11,725 nucleotides of DNA, taken from an uncultured Bacteroidales bacterium (lineage in GTDB: Bacteria > Bacteroidota > Bacteroidia > Bacteroidales > Paludibacteraceae). Under the pieces are notes generated by a model. The model did no database searches and was not told where the DNA came from. It saw only the letters and a program-made list of their open reading frames with translations. Position numbers and translations under genes: made by a program. Where the stretch lies: positions 1-11,725 of the forward strand of contig CALAUY010000030.1 in the NCBI GenBank assembly GCA_937892015.1, in the 5' to 3' direction. Numbering within the stretch: the stretch's first letter is position 1; each line of letters opens with the position of its first letter. Shown here piece after piece: positions 1 through 6,983 of this stretch.

Positions 1-945
1 CCACAGACTGTTGCTGACGTTGGTCTCGGCGATATAATAGGGTTGCTCGGCGGGCACGTAGAGGAACTTAAGCCGCTTACCCTCAATTTTGACGATGCGT
101 GTCAGTTCGGGCTCGGCGTTGAGTGGCTTCATCATCGGGTCGTCGGGCAGGGTAAAGGCAATACGCAGTCCGATGCAGTTGTTGGTTTCTTCCGGCGGGA
201 AATACTGTCGGCACGAGATATGAATATTGTCGGCACAGTTGTCGAAACTGCCGCCTCGCACGATATGTTTGTCGCCCTCGGTAGGTCCTTGCGGGTCGGG
301 TTCAGTGCCGTAATAGTACGGTCCGAAGCGGTCTTGACACCACTCGCTCACGTTGCCGGTCATGTCGTACAGTCCCAGTTCGTTGGGCAATCGTTTTTTC
401 ACCTCATGTTTCTTAAACCCCGCATTACCGGTATGCCACGCAACGGAGTCGCAGATGTCACTGCCGGCGAAGCGGTATCCTCTGCTCTTGGAGCCCCCGC
501 GTGCCGCATACTCCCACTCGGCCTCTGTGGGAAGGCGGAAAGGTAGTGCGGTGAGGCTGTCGAGTCGCCTGACGAAGAGTTGGGCATCGTGCCACGAGAT
601 GTACGTGACGGGTTGGGTGGGGTCGTACCAATCCTCGATGAAGCGCCGGTCGGGCATTACTGCTCGCCATAATGCGTTCGTCACTTCGGTCTCGGCGATG
701 TAGAACGGGCTAAGAACGACCGTGTGGGCCGGTTTGTCGGAGACCAGATGCTCATCGTACTGGTCGGGGGTGGCCCCCATGACGAACGCTCCTCCATCGA
801 TGCGGATCATGCGGAAAGTGACATCCCCGATGGTGATGTCGCGCTGCAAGAGACTGTCGGGCACGGCACTCTTCTTTGCCCCGAGCATGGCCGGGCAGAG
901 TAGTGCGACAATAGTCAGATAAAGCAAAAGACTCGATTTTTTCAT
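1..945 (-). CDS. Exported FGE/SUMF1-like (formylglycine-generating-enzyme fold) protein, C-terminus beyond window
   Basis: The frame starts with ATG at 945 and stays open to base 1, giving 315 visible residues with no stop, so the gene is cut by the window edge. Residues 1-22 form a Sec signal peptide (MKKSS, hydrophobic stretch, then LGA-K) with no lipobox, which predicts export to the periplasm or beyond. Residues about 45-265 carry the SUMF1/FGE-sulfatase fold: GGAFVMG (51-57), FYIAETEVTNALW (81-93), RLPTEAEWEYAARGG (137-151), NVSEWC (198-203), RGGSF (230-234) and GLRIA (259-263). True FGE uses two active-site cysteines five residues apart; here only C245 seems conserved, with N240 at the other position, so formylglycine synthesis is doubtful. 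Residues 303-315 (YYIAETNVSNSLW) repeat 81-93, suggesting a second FGE-like unit beyond the edge. It follows rlmN by 9 bases. No lipoprotein signal argues against GldJ/GldK. Exact role unknown. Confidence 0.85.
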   Translation of the reverse strand, partial: MKKSSLLLYLTIVALLCPAMLGAKKSAVPDSLLQRDITIGDVTFRMIRIDGGAFVMGATPDQYDEHLVSDKPAHTVVLSPFYIAETEVTNALWRAVMPDRRFIEDWYDPTQPVTYISWHDAQLFVRRLDSLTALPFRLPTEAEWEYAARGGSKSRGYRFAGSDICDSVAWHTGNAGFKKHEVKKRLPNELGLYDMTGNVSEWCQDRFGPYYYGTEPDPQGPTEGDKHIVRGGSFDNCADNIHISCRQYFPPEETNNCIGLRIAFTLPDDPMMKPLNAEPELTRIVKIEGKRLKFLYVPAEQPYYIAETNVSNSLW

Positions 946-954
946 ACGCTTAAC

Positions 955-2001
955 TCACTGCAAGAAGCGTGCCAAATCGGGGTTGCCGGCCAACATCCCG
1001 CATGCGGCGAGTATATCTTCGCCTCGGGAGCGGCGGATAGTGGTGGTGATACCGTTGTCGTTGAGGTAGTCGCAGAGCCACTGCATCTGCCGGTCGTCGG
1101 TAGCGGGGAAACGGGTATCGACACCGGCGTGGAACCGGATGAGGTTGACGCGACACTGCGGGGCGAAGGGTGCAACCAGTCGGCGTAGTTGCTGTGCATG
1201 GCGCATGGTGTCGTTCATGCCGTGCCAGACGATGTACTCGAACGATAGTCGGCGTTGGTGGCGGAAATCTTGCTGTGCTGCCCAGTTGAGCGCTTGCCGC
1301 ACGGGTCGTAGTCGCTCGGCGGGCATGATCTCCGCGCGCTCTTCGGGGAAAGCGTTGTGGAGCGAGATGGCGAGATTGCACTCGCTATGCTTGAGGAAAC
1401 GGTCGAGCCCCTCACCCGCACCAACAGTGGAGACGGTGATGCGGTGTGGCGACCATGCACAACCGTAGTCGGCCGTCATAATCTCGAGTGAGCGAAGTAC
1501 CGGCCCGATATTGTCCATGGGTTCGCCCTCACCCATATAGACGAGGTTAGTGAGTTGTGCCGACTCGGGGATAGAGAAGATCTGGTTGAGGATGTACGCC
1601 GCGGAGAGATGTCCGTGAAAACCGTGTGCGCCGGTCATGCAGAAACGGCACCCCATTCGACAGCCGGCTTGCGTGGAGACGCAGAGCGTGGCACGGTCGG
1701 CATCCGGAATAAAGACGCATTCCACGAACTGCTTACCGTGAGGTGTCAGTGCCTCGAAGAGGTATTTCTTCGTACCGTCGCGGCTGACCTGTTCTGCCAC
1801 GGGTCGGGAGCGTCCGATGGTGTAACGCTCTGCCAAGGCTTGCCGTCCGGCGAGGGAGATGTTGGTCATCTCATCGAACGTGGTGGCACGTCGTACGTAC
1901 AACCATTCGGCGAGCTGTTTGCCCGCGAAACGCTTGAGACCGACTGCAAGGGCCACGTCCTGCAGTTCGGGTAATGTTTTGCCGAGTAGCGTTTCCATCA
2001 T
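955..2001 (-). CDS. rlmN: RlmN, dual-specificity 23S rRNA (A2503) / tRNA (A37) C2 methyltransferase
   Basis: This is a cytoplasmic radical-SAM enzyme that methylates C2 of A2503 in 23S rRNA and A37 in some tRNAs through a methylated-cysteine intermediate. Counting from the start chosen here, the [4Fe-4S] motif CRMGCRFC has its ligands at C114, C118 and C121, preceded by LCVSTQAG (C107). The methyl-carrying cysteine is near the C-terminus in ILAACGMLAG (about C334). The GEGEP motif follows the cluster segment, as expected. Length is 348 residues, normal for the family. The ATG at 2001 is chosen because it forms an ATGA overlap with the stop of the upstream DUF4293 gene, which suits translational coupling, and because the protein then opens MMETLLGKTLPEL, the usual RlmN start. 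An in-frame ATG at 2019 would add six residues. The two cysteines of the mechanism and the cluster ligands are intact, so the enzyme should be active. Confidence 0.96.
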   Translation of the reverse strand: MMETLLGKTLPELQDVALAVGLKRFAGKQLAEWLYVRRATTFDEMTNISLAGRQALAERYTIGRSRPVAEQVSRDGTKKYLFEALTPHGKQFVECVFIPDADRATLCVSTQAGCRMGCRFCMTGAHGFHGHLSAAYILNQIFSIPESAQLTNLVYMGEGEPMDNIGPVLRSLEIMTADYGCAWSPHRITVSTVGAGEGLDRFLKHSECNLAISLHNAFPEERAEIMPAERLRPVRQALNWAAQQDFRHQRRLSFEYIVWHGMNDTMRHAQQLRRLVAPFAPQCRVNLIRFHAGVDTRFPATDDRQMQWLCDYLNDNGITTTIRRSRGEDILAACGMLAGNPDLARFLQ

Positions 2002-2435
2002 CTCAGTCGTCCTGACCATGCAGCACGTACTGCTGCTTCATCCTTGAGTATGGCGCGGGTGGCCATCAATACGAGCACCATGGCAATCAGGGGCAGTCCG
2101 GCCGACCAGTTGATGTACCACTCGGCACCGAAACGCTGCACGGCGAACCAGACGTACATGGCGAGTAGGGCATAGAAGCCCAGACAAGCCACGACAGTGA
2201 AGATGTTGAGTCGCGCCTGCAAGACCCGTTTCTTGAAGAGGAAGATGTCGATGAGGGCGAGTGCTGCAATAACACCGATGATGACGTACAACCCCCATAC
2301 GGACATGTCTAACGAGTAAATAGAGCGCAGCGCCGTTTCGTCGGGCAAAACGAGCGACACGGGCGTTACGAACAGGGTGATGACGGCACACACTGCCGCC
2401 AACAAGAGGTACAATGACTGTATTCGTTGAATCAT
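1998..2435 (-). CDS. DUF4293 family four-helix inner membrane protein
   Basis: This is a 145-residue protein with four hydrophobic segments at about residues 7-29, 46-66, 78-98 and 113-130, joined by short loops, so an integral membrane protein is expected. The opening MIQRIQSLYLLLA and the closing ATRAILKDEAAVRAAWSGRLR are the hallmarks of the DUF4293 family, which is found in Bacteroidota and has no established function. The ATG at 2435 lies 15 bases after the stop of the DUF4249 gene. The stop overlaps the chosen rlmN start (ATGA), so the two are probably translationally coupled. I see no catalytic motif. Linkage to rlmN may reflect only operon packing. Confidence 0.85.
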   Translation of the reverse strand: MIQRIQSLYLLLAAVCAVITLFVTPVSLVLPDETALRSIYSLDMSVWGLYVIIGVIAALALIDIFLFKKRVLQARLNIFTVVACLGFYALLAMYVWFAVQRFGAEWYINWSAGLPLIAMVLVLMATRAILKDEAAVRAAWSGRLR

Positions 2436-2450
2436 AATAGTAAGTGATTA

Positions 2451-3680
2451 TCAATCATAATAAGAGTATCCGTTGTAGTCCCACTCGAGATGCACGGGCA
2501 GTGTCTGTTTGCGTTGGTTGAGCAAACTCAGATGCCCGAGTCCTCCATCAACGTTGGAATAGACTTGCGTACCTTCTTGTGTGCCCAACTCATCGAAAAT
2601 CTCGGAGATGTCCTCGAAGATGTCGCCAATATCATCGCCGCCATCATCATCGTAGAGCGAGATCTCGGGCGCGGACGTAGTGCCATTGCGACCGAGGATA
2701 GTCGTTCGGTACATGTAATACGATTGGTTGCTGACGTAAACACTGACGACCACTGAGTCGATGCATATATGCCGTCCGTATGGCATGCCTTGGTATTGGA
2801 AAGTAGTGTCTCTGCCGAGCGTATCAACCACATCGCCATAATAATAACCGGCATAGTTTATTCGGTCGAGGTCGAGCAGCAGCGTCAGTTGGTGCGGTTC
2901 GACGAAATGGTCGGCAGAGGTGAAGAGAGGCCCGTTCTGGGTGTAGAGGTTGTGTGTCGTGCGCGGCAAGTTGTACTCGGAGAACATGAAATCTTCGGAG
3001 TAGAGCCTTTGGCCGACGAAGGGATTGCGGTAAACGATAGTGTCATAGACGTACACCTCCGTTGAGTAATTGCTGCTCACTATCTTGGACGAGGTGTCGG
3101 TTTGTTGCCCGTACGCGATGACGGAGAAGAAGATGACCTCATCGTGCGTGGCGGGCAGTGCATCAACGGAGAGGGTGAACGAGAGAACCTTGTTGCGGGT
3201 GTCGTTCTGAACACACGTGAACTGCGGTTGTGGTGGCACGGTCTCGGTGGCAGTGACGGTCTTGTAGTCGGGGTGTGATGCACGGATAGTCACTTGGTCA
3301 CCCGCATTGAGGCTGTACGAGAGGGTGTAGTAACTCTTCCCCTCATGTTGACCGTTGTAGAGGGTGGTGTCGTTCACCGCCACGAACGTGAGGGGCATCC
3401 AGTCGCCACCATTGACTTGCATCTCTACGTTGGCATCTCCGACTATCCCCCGCCGCGTCTGTCCGTAATTGGGGTTGCCGATGAAACGGTCAGAGTCGAG
3501 GAAGAACCACGAGCGGGTAAGATACACCTTGAGGGGCGCATCGGGCAGTATCTCGGCATTGAGGCAGAGAACGGCCTCTTCTTCGTTGCCATTGTACGTA
3601 ATCATCTTGTTGAACATGTTCTCGCAAGCCGTGAGAGCCATGCAACCGATAAGGAGCGATAAATATAGCGTCTTTTTCAT
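2451..3680 (-). CDS. DUF4249 family lipoprotein, partner of the upstream TonB-dependent receptor
   Basis: This is a 409-residue lipoprotein. The start is ATG at 3680: the protein then begins MKKTLYLSLLIGCMALTAC, a textbook type II signal peptide with lipobox LTAC and lipidated C19. The open frame continues upstream into the receptor gene, but that part has no signal peptide. DUF4249 proteins are typically encoded just after a carboxypeptidase-regulatory-like TonB-dependent receptor in Bacteroidota, as here (5 bases after the receptor stop). They are presumed outer-membrane partners of that receptor, but no function is established. The bulk is beta-rich with no catalytic motif seen, and it ends in an aromatic stretch (WDYNGYSYYD). 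A Glu follows the lipidated Cys, but there is no strong acidic surface-export signal. Residues about 342-369 form an unusually acidic, Gly/Asp-rich segment before the conserved VYSNVDGGLG motif. Confidence 0.85.
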   Translation of the reverse strand: MKKTLYLSLLIGCMALTACENMFNKMITYNGNEEEAVLCLNAEILPDAPLKVYLTRSWFFLDSDRFIGNPNYGQTRRGIVGDANVEMQVNGGDWMPLTFVAVNDTTLYNGQHEGKSYYTLSYSLNAGDQVTIRASHPDYKTVTATETVPPQPQFTCVQNDTRNKVLSFTLSVDALPATHDEVIFFSVIAYGQQTDTSSKIVSSNYSTEVYVYDTIVYRNPFVGQRLYSEDFMFSEYNLPRTTHNLYTQNGPLFTSADHFVEPHQLTLLLDLDRINYAGYYYGDVVDTLGRDTTFQYQGMPYGRHICIDSVVVSVYVSNQSYYMYRTTILGRNGTTSAPEISLYDDDGGDDIGDIFEDISEIFDELGTQEGTQVYSNVDGGLGHLSLLNQRKQTLPVHLEWDYNGYSYYD

Positions 3681-3685
3681 GCAAG

Positions 3686-6184
3686 TCAGAATTTGAAGTT
3701 GTAACTGATACTCGGTAACAGCGGGAAGAGACTTATCTGGTACAGTTTGCCGCCACTCTCGTAGAGCAAGTATGGGTTCATGTGACAATAAACGTTATAT
3801 ACGCCGACATATACTTGGTGTTCGGCATGCATCAACCACCCACCTTTAGAGCGCGAGGGATCGCCGCTGCGATGGTGCGGGATATGGAAATTCGCACCGA
3901 TGTCGAGCCGATGGTAGTCGGGCATGACGTAGTTGTTACGCTCGCGGATGATACGTCGTTGCGTGGGATAGTAGTTGCTCTCGGTTTCGAGCGTGGGGTC
4001 GTGATAGACTTGCGTACCGAGCGTGGCGCGCTGGCCGGTACCATAAACGAACGTGGCGGAAAGGTCCACTTTCTTGGACACCTCGTACTGGAGGGTGACG
4101 CTCAGGTCGTGCTCGCGGTCGTACTTGGCGTGGAAAGGTTGCCCGAAATTGAGCTCTTGTCCCTCGCGATTGAACTGCCTCATGGTGCGACTCCACGTGT
4201 AACCTATCCAACCGGTGACGGGTCCTACCTTGCGCTGAAGGAGCAGTTCGACACCATAACTCCAACCGTCTCCCACCGCCACTTTATCTTCCCATCCGGT
4301 GCTGGAACCGAAGAAGGTGGCACCATCTTTGTACTCGATGAGGTTCTTCATGCGCTTGTAGTAACCCTCAACAGATATCTCCAGTTGTCCGAAGATGTCG
4401 TACGACAATCCCGCAGCGGCAATCATCGCGTGCATGGGAGGGATATTCTTCGTGACGGGTACCCAGAGGTCGGTGGGCAGCGATATGTTTGATGAATTAA
4501 GCAGATGAACGTACTGCGAGGTGTACGAATAGCTGGCCTTGAATGCGAGGTCTTTGGTGATGAGTGCCCGCATGCCCACACGTGGTTCGAGCGATGGATA
4601 GGTCTTGCCACCGGTATGGTAGAGACTGCCGCGCAGTCCGAGGTTGAGTTTGAGCCATGACCAGGGCGTATAACTATCTTCCACGTACAACGTGCTCTCG
4701 TACCCGCGCATCAACTCTCCGCCGAGGATGGTGGTGTCGAGCTTGAACGTCATCCCTTCCCCCAAGTCGGCGATGAAGAAATTGCTCACGGACGGTTGGA
4801 ACTGATGGTAGATAAACTCCGCGCCGAAATTGAGCGTGTGGCGGTTGTTGGGCGTATATTCGAAATGTGTGTTGGCACTCACGTCGTAGATGTTGGAGTT
4901 GTAGCCCATCGACTGCTCGAACCCGCCCGTCACTTTGCTGTTGTCAGCATCCCGGTACGTGTAGTTCTCGTTCAGCGTCTCGCCGAGACGGTATCGATAA
5001 CGGGTGAATGCTACTTGCGTGTTCGAGAAGAGTCGCCCCGAGTAACGATGCTCCCAGTTGGCCGCAGCAACGAGGTTGCCCCATCCCATGCGCATGTTGA
5101 GGTTGCCCTTATTCAGTTCGTTCATCAGCGACCAATCGAACGAGTAGCGGAGATACATGACATCATCGCCGGAGTAGAAAGAGGCGGAGAGACGGTCGTT
5201 CTCGGAGAACGTGTGACTGAGTTTGGCGTTCACGTCGTAGAAATAGTATCCGCCGGTGGCGTTCAGGTCGGCCGCAGCTTTGGCGATGAGTGCCATCAGT
5301 GGTGCAGTGAAAAGGTCGAAATATGTGCGTCGGGCCGAGAAATTGAAGGTTGTCTGTGCTCTGACCGTATCTCCCGCCGCAAAGCGTTGCCAGTCGCGTT
5401 TGTTCCAATAGATAGGTCCCTCAAGGTTAATCTTGGCAGAGAGCAGTCCAACCGTGAGGTTGCCATGATAACCGGTTGCGTTACCATCGTTCTGTCGCAC
5501 ATCAATGACCGAACTGAGTCGACTGCCATACCGTGCGGGGAAATTGCCCTTATAGAGCGTCACGTTCTTCACCGCATCGGCGTTGAAGACAGAGAAGAAA
5601 CCCATGAGGTGGTTGACGTTGTATAGTGGCACGCCATCGAGCAGGATGAGGTTCTCGTCCGGTCCGCCACCGCGCACATAGATGCCGGTTGTGCCTTCAC
5701 TGCCTGACTGTACGCCCGGGAGCAGCTGTATCGCTTTGAGAATATCCACCTCACCGCCCAATGCAGGGATGCCTTTAATCTGGGAGATGGGCACTTCAAT
5801 GGCCGACATCTGTGCCGACTGCGGCCCGGAGATTGATTGATGGGCGACAACCGTCACCTCTTCGAGGCGTGTGTTGCTGCGCAGAGAAACGGAGATGAGA
5901 GTATCAGTGTGCAGGTCGAGCACGATGGGCTCGGAGGGATGATAACCCACGTAACAGACTTGTATGGCGTGCCGACCCACGGGCAACGAGAGGGTGTAGA
6001 AACCCGCTGTGTTCGTTACGGACCCCTGATGCGTGAGCGTGTCTAACACGGCCGCACCAATGAGACGTTCGCCCGACTGCGCGTCGGTCACGTAACCATT
6101 CACGGTGACCCGCTGCGCACTCAACATCAGCGGCACCCAAAGGAGCAGAAAGAGAAAAAACCTTTTCAATTTACGATTTGACAA
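3686..6184 (-). CDS. TonB-dependent outer membrane receptor with N-terminal carboxypeptidase-regulatory-like domain (substrate unknown)
   Basis: This is an outer-membrane active transporter energised by TonB/ExbBD; the substrate cannot be read from sequence. Numbering from the TTG at 6184 (832 residues): signal peptide about 1-23, cleaved after LSA; carboxypeptidase-regulatory-like domain about 25-103 (VNGYVTDAQSGERLIGAAV); TonB-box-like LEEVTVV at 107-113; plug about 118-235 with VDILKAIQLLPGVQSG, GIYVRGGGPDENLILLDGVP and FPARYGSRLSSVIDVR; then a 22-strand-type barrel ending in a C-terminal Phe. No in-frame ATG lies between the upstream stop at 6218-6220 and Met20 inside the signal peptide, so the start is a TTG, at 6184 or 6169. 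The TTG at 6169 gives MKRFFLFLLLWVPLMLSAQ, a classic signal peptide, and is biologically more likely; codons 1-5 of the longer form are repeat-derived. The DUF4249 lipoprotein gene follows after 5 bases. Confidence 0.93.
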   Translation of the reverse strand: MSNRKLKRFFLFLLLWVPLMLSAQRVTVNGYVTDAQSGERLIGAAVLDTLTHQGSVTNTAGFYTLSLPVGRHAIQVCYVGYHPSEPIVLDLHTDTLISVSLRSNTRLEEVTVVAHQSISGPQSAQMSAIEVPISQIKGIPALGGEVDILKAIQLLPGVQSGSEGTTGIYVRGGGPDENLILLDGVPLYNVNHLMGFFSVFNADAVKNVTLYKGNFPARYGSRLSSVIDVRQNDGNATGYHGNLTVGLLSAKINLEGPIYWNKRDWQRFAAGDTVRAQTTFNFSARRTYFDLFTAPLMALIAKAAADLNATGGYYFYDVNAKLSHTFSENDRLSASFYSGDDVMYLRYSFDWSLMNELNKGNLNMRMGWGNLVAAANWEHRYSGRLFSNTQVAFTRYRYRLGETLNENYTYRDADNSKVTGGFEQSMGYNSNIYDVSANTHFEYTPNNRHTLNFGAEFIYHQFQPSVSNFFIADLGEGMTFKLDTTILGGELMRGYESTLYVEDSYTPWSWLKLNLGLRGSLYHTGGKTYPSLEPRVGMRALITKDLAFKASYSYTSQYVHLLNSSNISLPTDLWVPVTKNIPPMHAMIAAAGLSYDIFGQLEISVEGYYKRMKNLIEYKDGATFFGSSTGWEDKVAVGDGWSYGVELLLQRKVGPVTGWIGYTWSRTMRQFNREGQELNFGQPFHAKYDREHDLSVTLQYEVSKKVDLSATFVYGTGQRATLGTQVYHDPTLETESNYYPTQRRIIRERNNYVMPDYHRLDIGANFHIPHHRSGDPSRSKGGWLMHAEHQVYVGVYNVYCHMNPYLLYESGGKLYQISLFPLLPSISYNFKF

Positions 6185-6425
6185 TTTACCGCCCTTACGG
6201 GCTATTGGACTAGTTATTTACGATTTGACAATTTACGATTGACGATATTCCGATATTACGTTATTCCGATATTACGTTATTCCGACTTAATAAAAGCGTT
6301 TTTTGTCATACATTTTTCGAACGGCCTCTATACCCTCTCTATACCCTCTCGAACAGTTTAACCATTGAACGATTTAACGATTTAACGATTGATTTACAAA
6401 TTTACAAATTTGCCAATTTACAAAT
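6161..6425. repeat. Octamer-periodic intergenic repeat array A (acetyltransferase/receptor junction)
   Basis: The junction between the acetyltransferase stop (6402-6404) and the receptor start is built of AT-rich 8-base units. Ten in-phase octamers fill 6211-6290 (e.g. tacgattt, gacaattt, cgatatta, cgttattc) and eight fill 6360-6423 (e.g. aacgattt twice, aacgattg, atttacaa three times). The block 6291-6359 breaks the period and holds an 11-base tandem repeat (6327-6348, unit tctataccctc). Within the first tract a 16-base unit, two octamers long, is repeated about 2.5 times at 6247-6286. A perfect 21-base direct repeat occupies 6169-6189 and 6216-6236. The left end runs into the receptor start codon and the right end into the acetyltransferase stop. 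I see no other gene or convincing terminator here. Confidence 0.85.
6204..6218 (-). repeat. 15-base string shared with the other junction (copy in array A)
   Basis: In transcript sense AATAACTAGTCCAAT occurs here, 20-34 bases before the receptor TTG at 6184, and again exactly at 8618-8632 before rseP. It contains the palindrome ACTAGT and does not match the common octamer units. It could be a conserved part of the repeat or a small regulatory site; nothing in the sequence decides this. Confidence 0.5.
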
Positions 6426-6980
6426 ATCCCCCTGTAGGGCGTAGTGTTCGCCGGTGGCGGCACAGATGGCATGACCGGACGCATCGAAAGTGAGTCGTTC
6501 GCCGTGACGACTGACCCAACCAATCTGTCGTGCCGGAACGCCGGTCATGAGGGCAAATGCCGGCACATCTTTGGTAACGACCGCTCCTGCCCCTATCATA
6601 CAGTACTCGCCGAGCGTGTGTCCGCAGACAATAGTGGCGTTGGCACCTACCGTGACACCGCGGCGGAGAAGGGTAGGGCGGTACTCGTCTTTACGCGAGA
6701 CGGCTGCACGCGGGTTGAGAACGTTAGTGAACACCATACTCGGACCAAGGAACACATCGTCCTCGCACGTCACGCCCTGATAGATGGAGACGTTGTTCTG
6801 CACTTTGCAGCCATTGCCTATGCGTACCCCTTCCGCAATCACCACGTTCTGGCCGATATTGCAGTGCTCTCCTACCATGCAACCGCGCATGAGATGGCTG
6901 AAATGCCATATTTTCGTGCCCGCACCGATTGTGCAATCGTCATCGATAAAGGCACTCTCGTGAACGAAATAGTCTTTCAT
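6402..6980 (-). CDS. WbpD/WlbB-like left-handed beta-helix N-acetyltransferase (UDP-3-amino-sugar uronate type)
   Basis: This is a 192-residue hexapeptide-repeat (left-handed beta-helix) acyltransferase. The closest family I recognise is WbpD/WlbB, which acetylates the 3-amino group of UDP-2-acetamido-3-amino-2,3-dideoxyglucuronate with acetyl-CoA during O-antigen sugar synthesis. Diagnostic segments are VHESAFIDDDCTIG (6-19), GTKIWHFSHLM (21-31), CNIGQNVVIAEG (40-51), QNNVSIYQGVTCEDDVFLGP (61-80), VFTNVLNPR (83-91), GANATIVCGHTLG (112-124) and GAGAVVTKDVP (130-140). The length equals WbpD. The ATG at 6980 lies 3 bases after the rseP stop. The usual partner genes (dehydrogenase, oxidoreductase, aminotransferase) are not adjacent in this window, so the exact substrate is inferred only from sequence resemblance. 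The last residues (ICKLANL) and the stop are encoded by the octamer repeat. A related maltose/galactoside-type acetyltransferase is less likely given the WHFSH and FTNVLNP motifs. Confidence 0.87.
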   Translation of the reverse strand: MKDYFVHESAFIDDDCTIGAGTKIWHFSHLMRGCMVGEHCNIGQNVVIAEGVRIGNGCKVQNNVSIYQGVTCEDDVFLGPSMVFTNVLNPRAAVSRKDEYRPTLLRRGVTVGANATIVCGHTLGEYCMIGAGAVVTKDVPAFALMTGVPARQIGWVSRHGERLTFDASGHAICAATGEHYALQGDICKLANL

Positions 6981-6983
6981 CGT

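Noticed and set aside
2002..2019. RlmN start at 2019
   Set aside because: Possible, but the ATG at 2001 gives the usual N-terminus and the ATGA overlap with the upstream stop.
3681..3788. Longer N-terminus for the DUF4249 protein, starting at 3788
   Set aside because: The extra 36 residues overlap the receptor gene and would bury a clear lipoprotein signal peptide that starts at 3680.
3782..4492. 236-codon plus-strand open frame in the receptor barrel region
   Set aside because: Shadow of the receptor coding frame, with no recognisable domain.
4796..5626. 276-codon plus-strand open frame inside the receptor gene
   Set aside because: It is antisense to a clearly recognised receptor over its whole length and its translation shows no family motif; a mirror frame of GC-biased coding sequence.
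6191..6202. GCCC-TTAC-GGGC inverted repeat as a terminator
   Set aside because: The stem is only four pairs and no T-run follows in the transcript sense.
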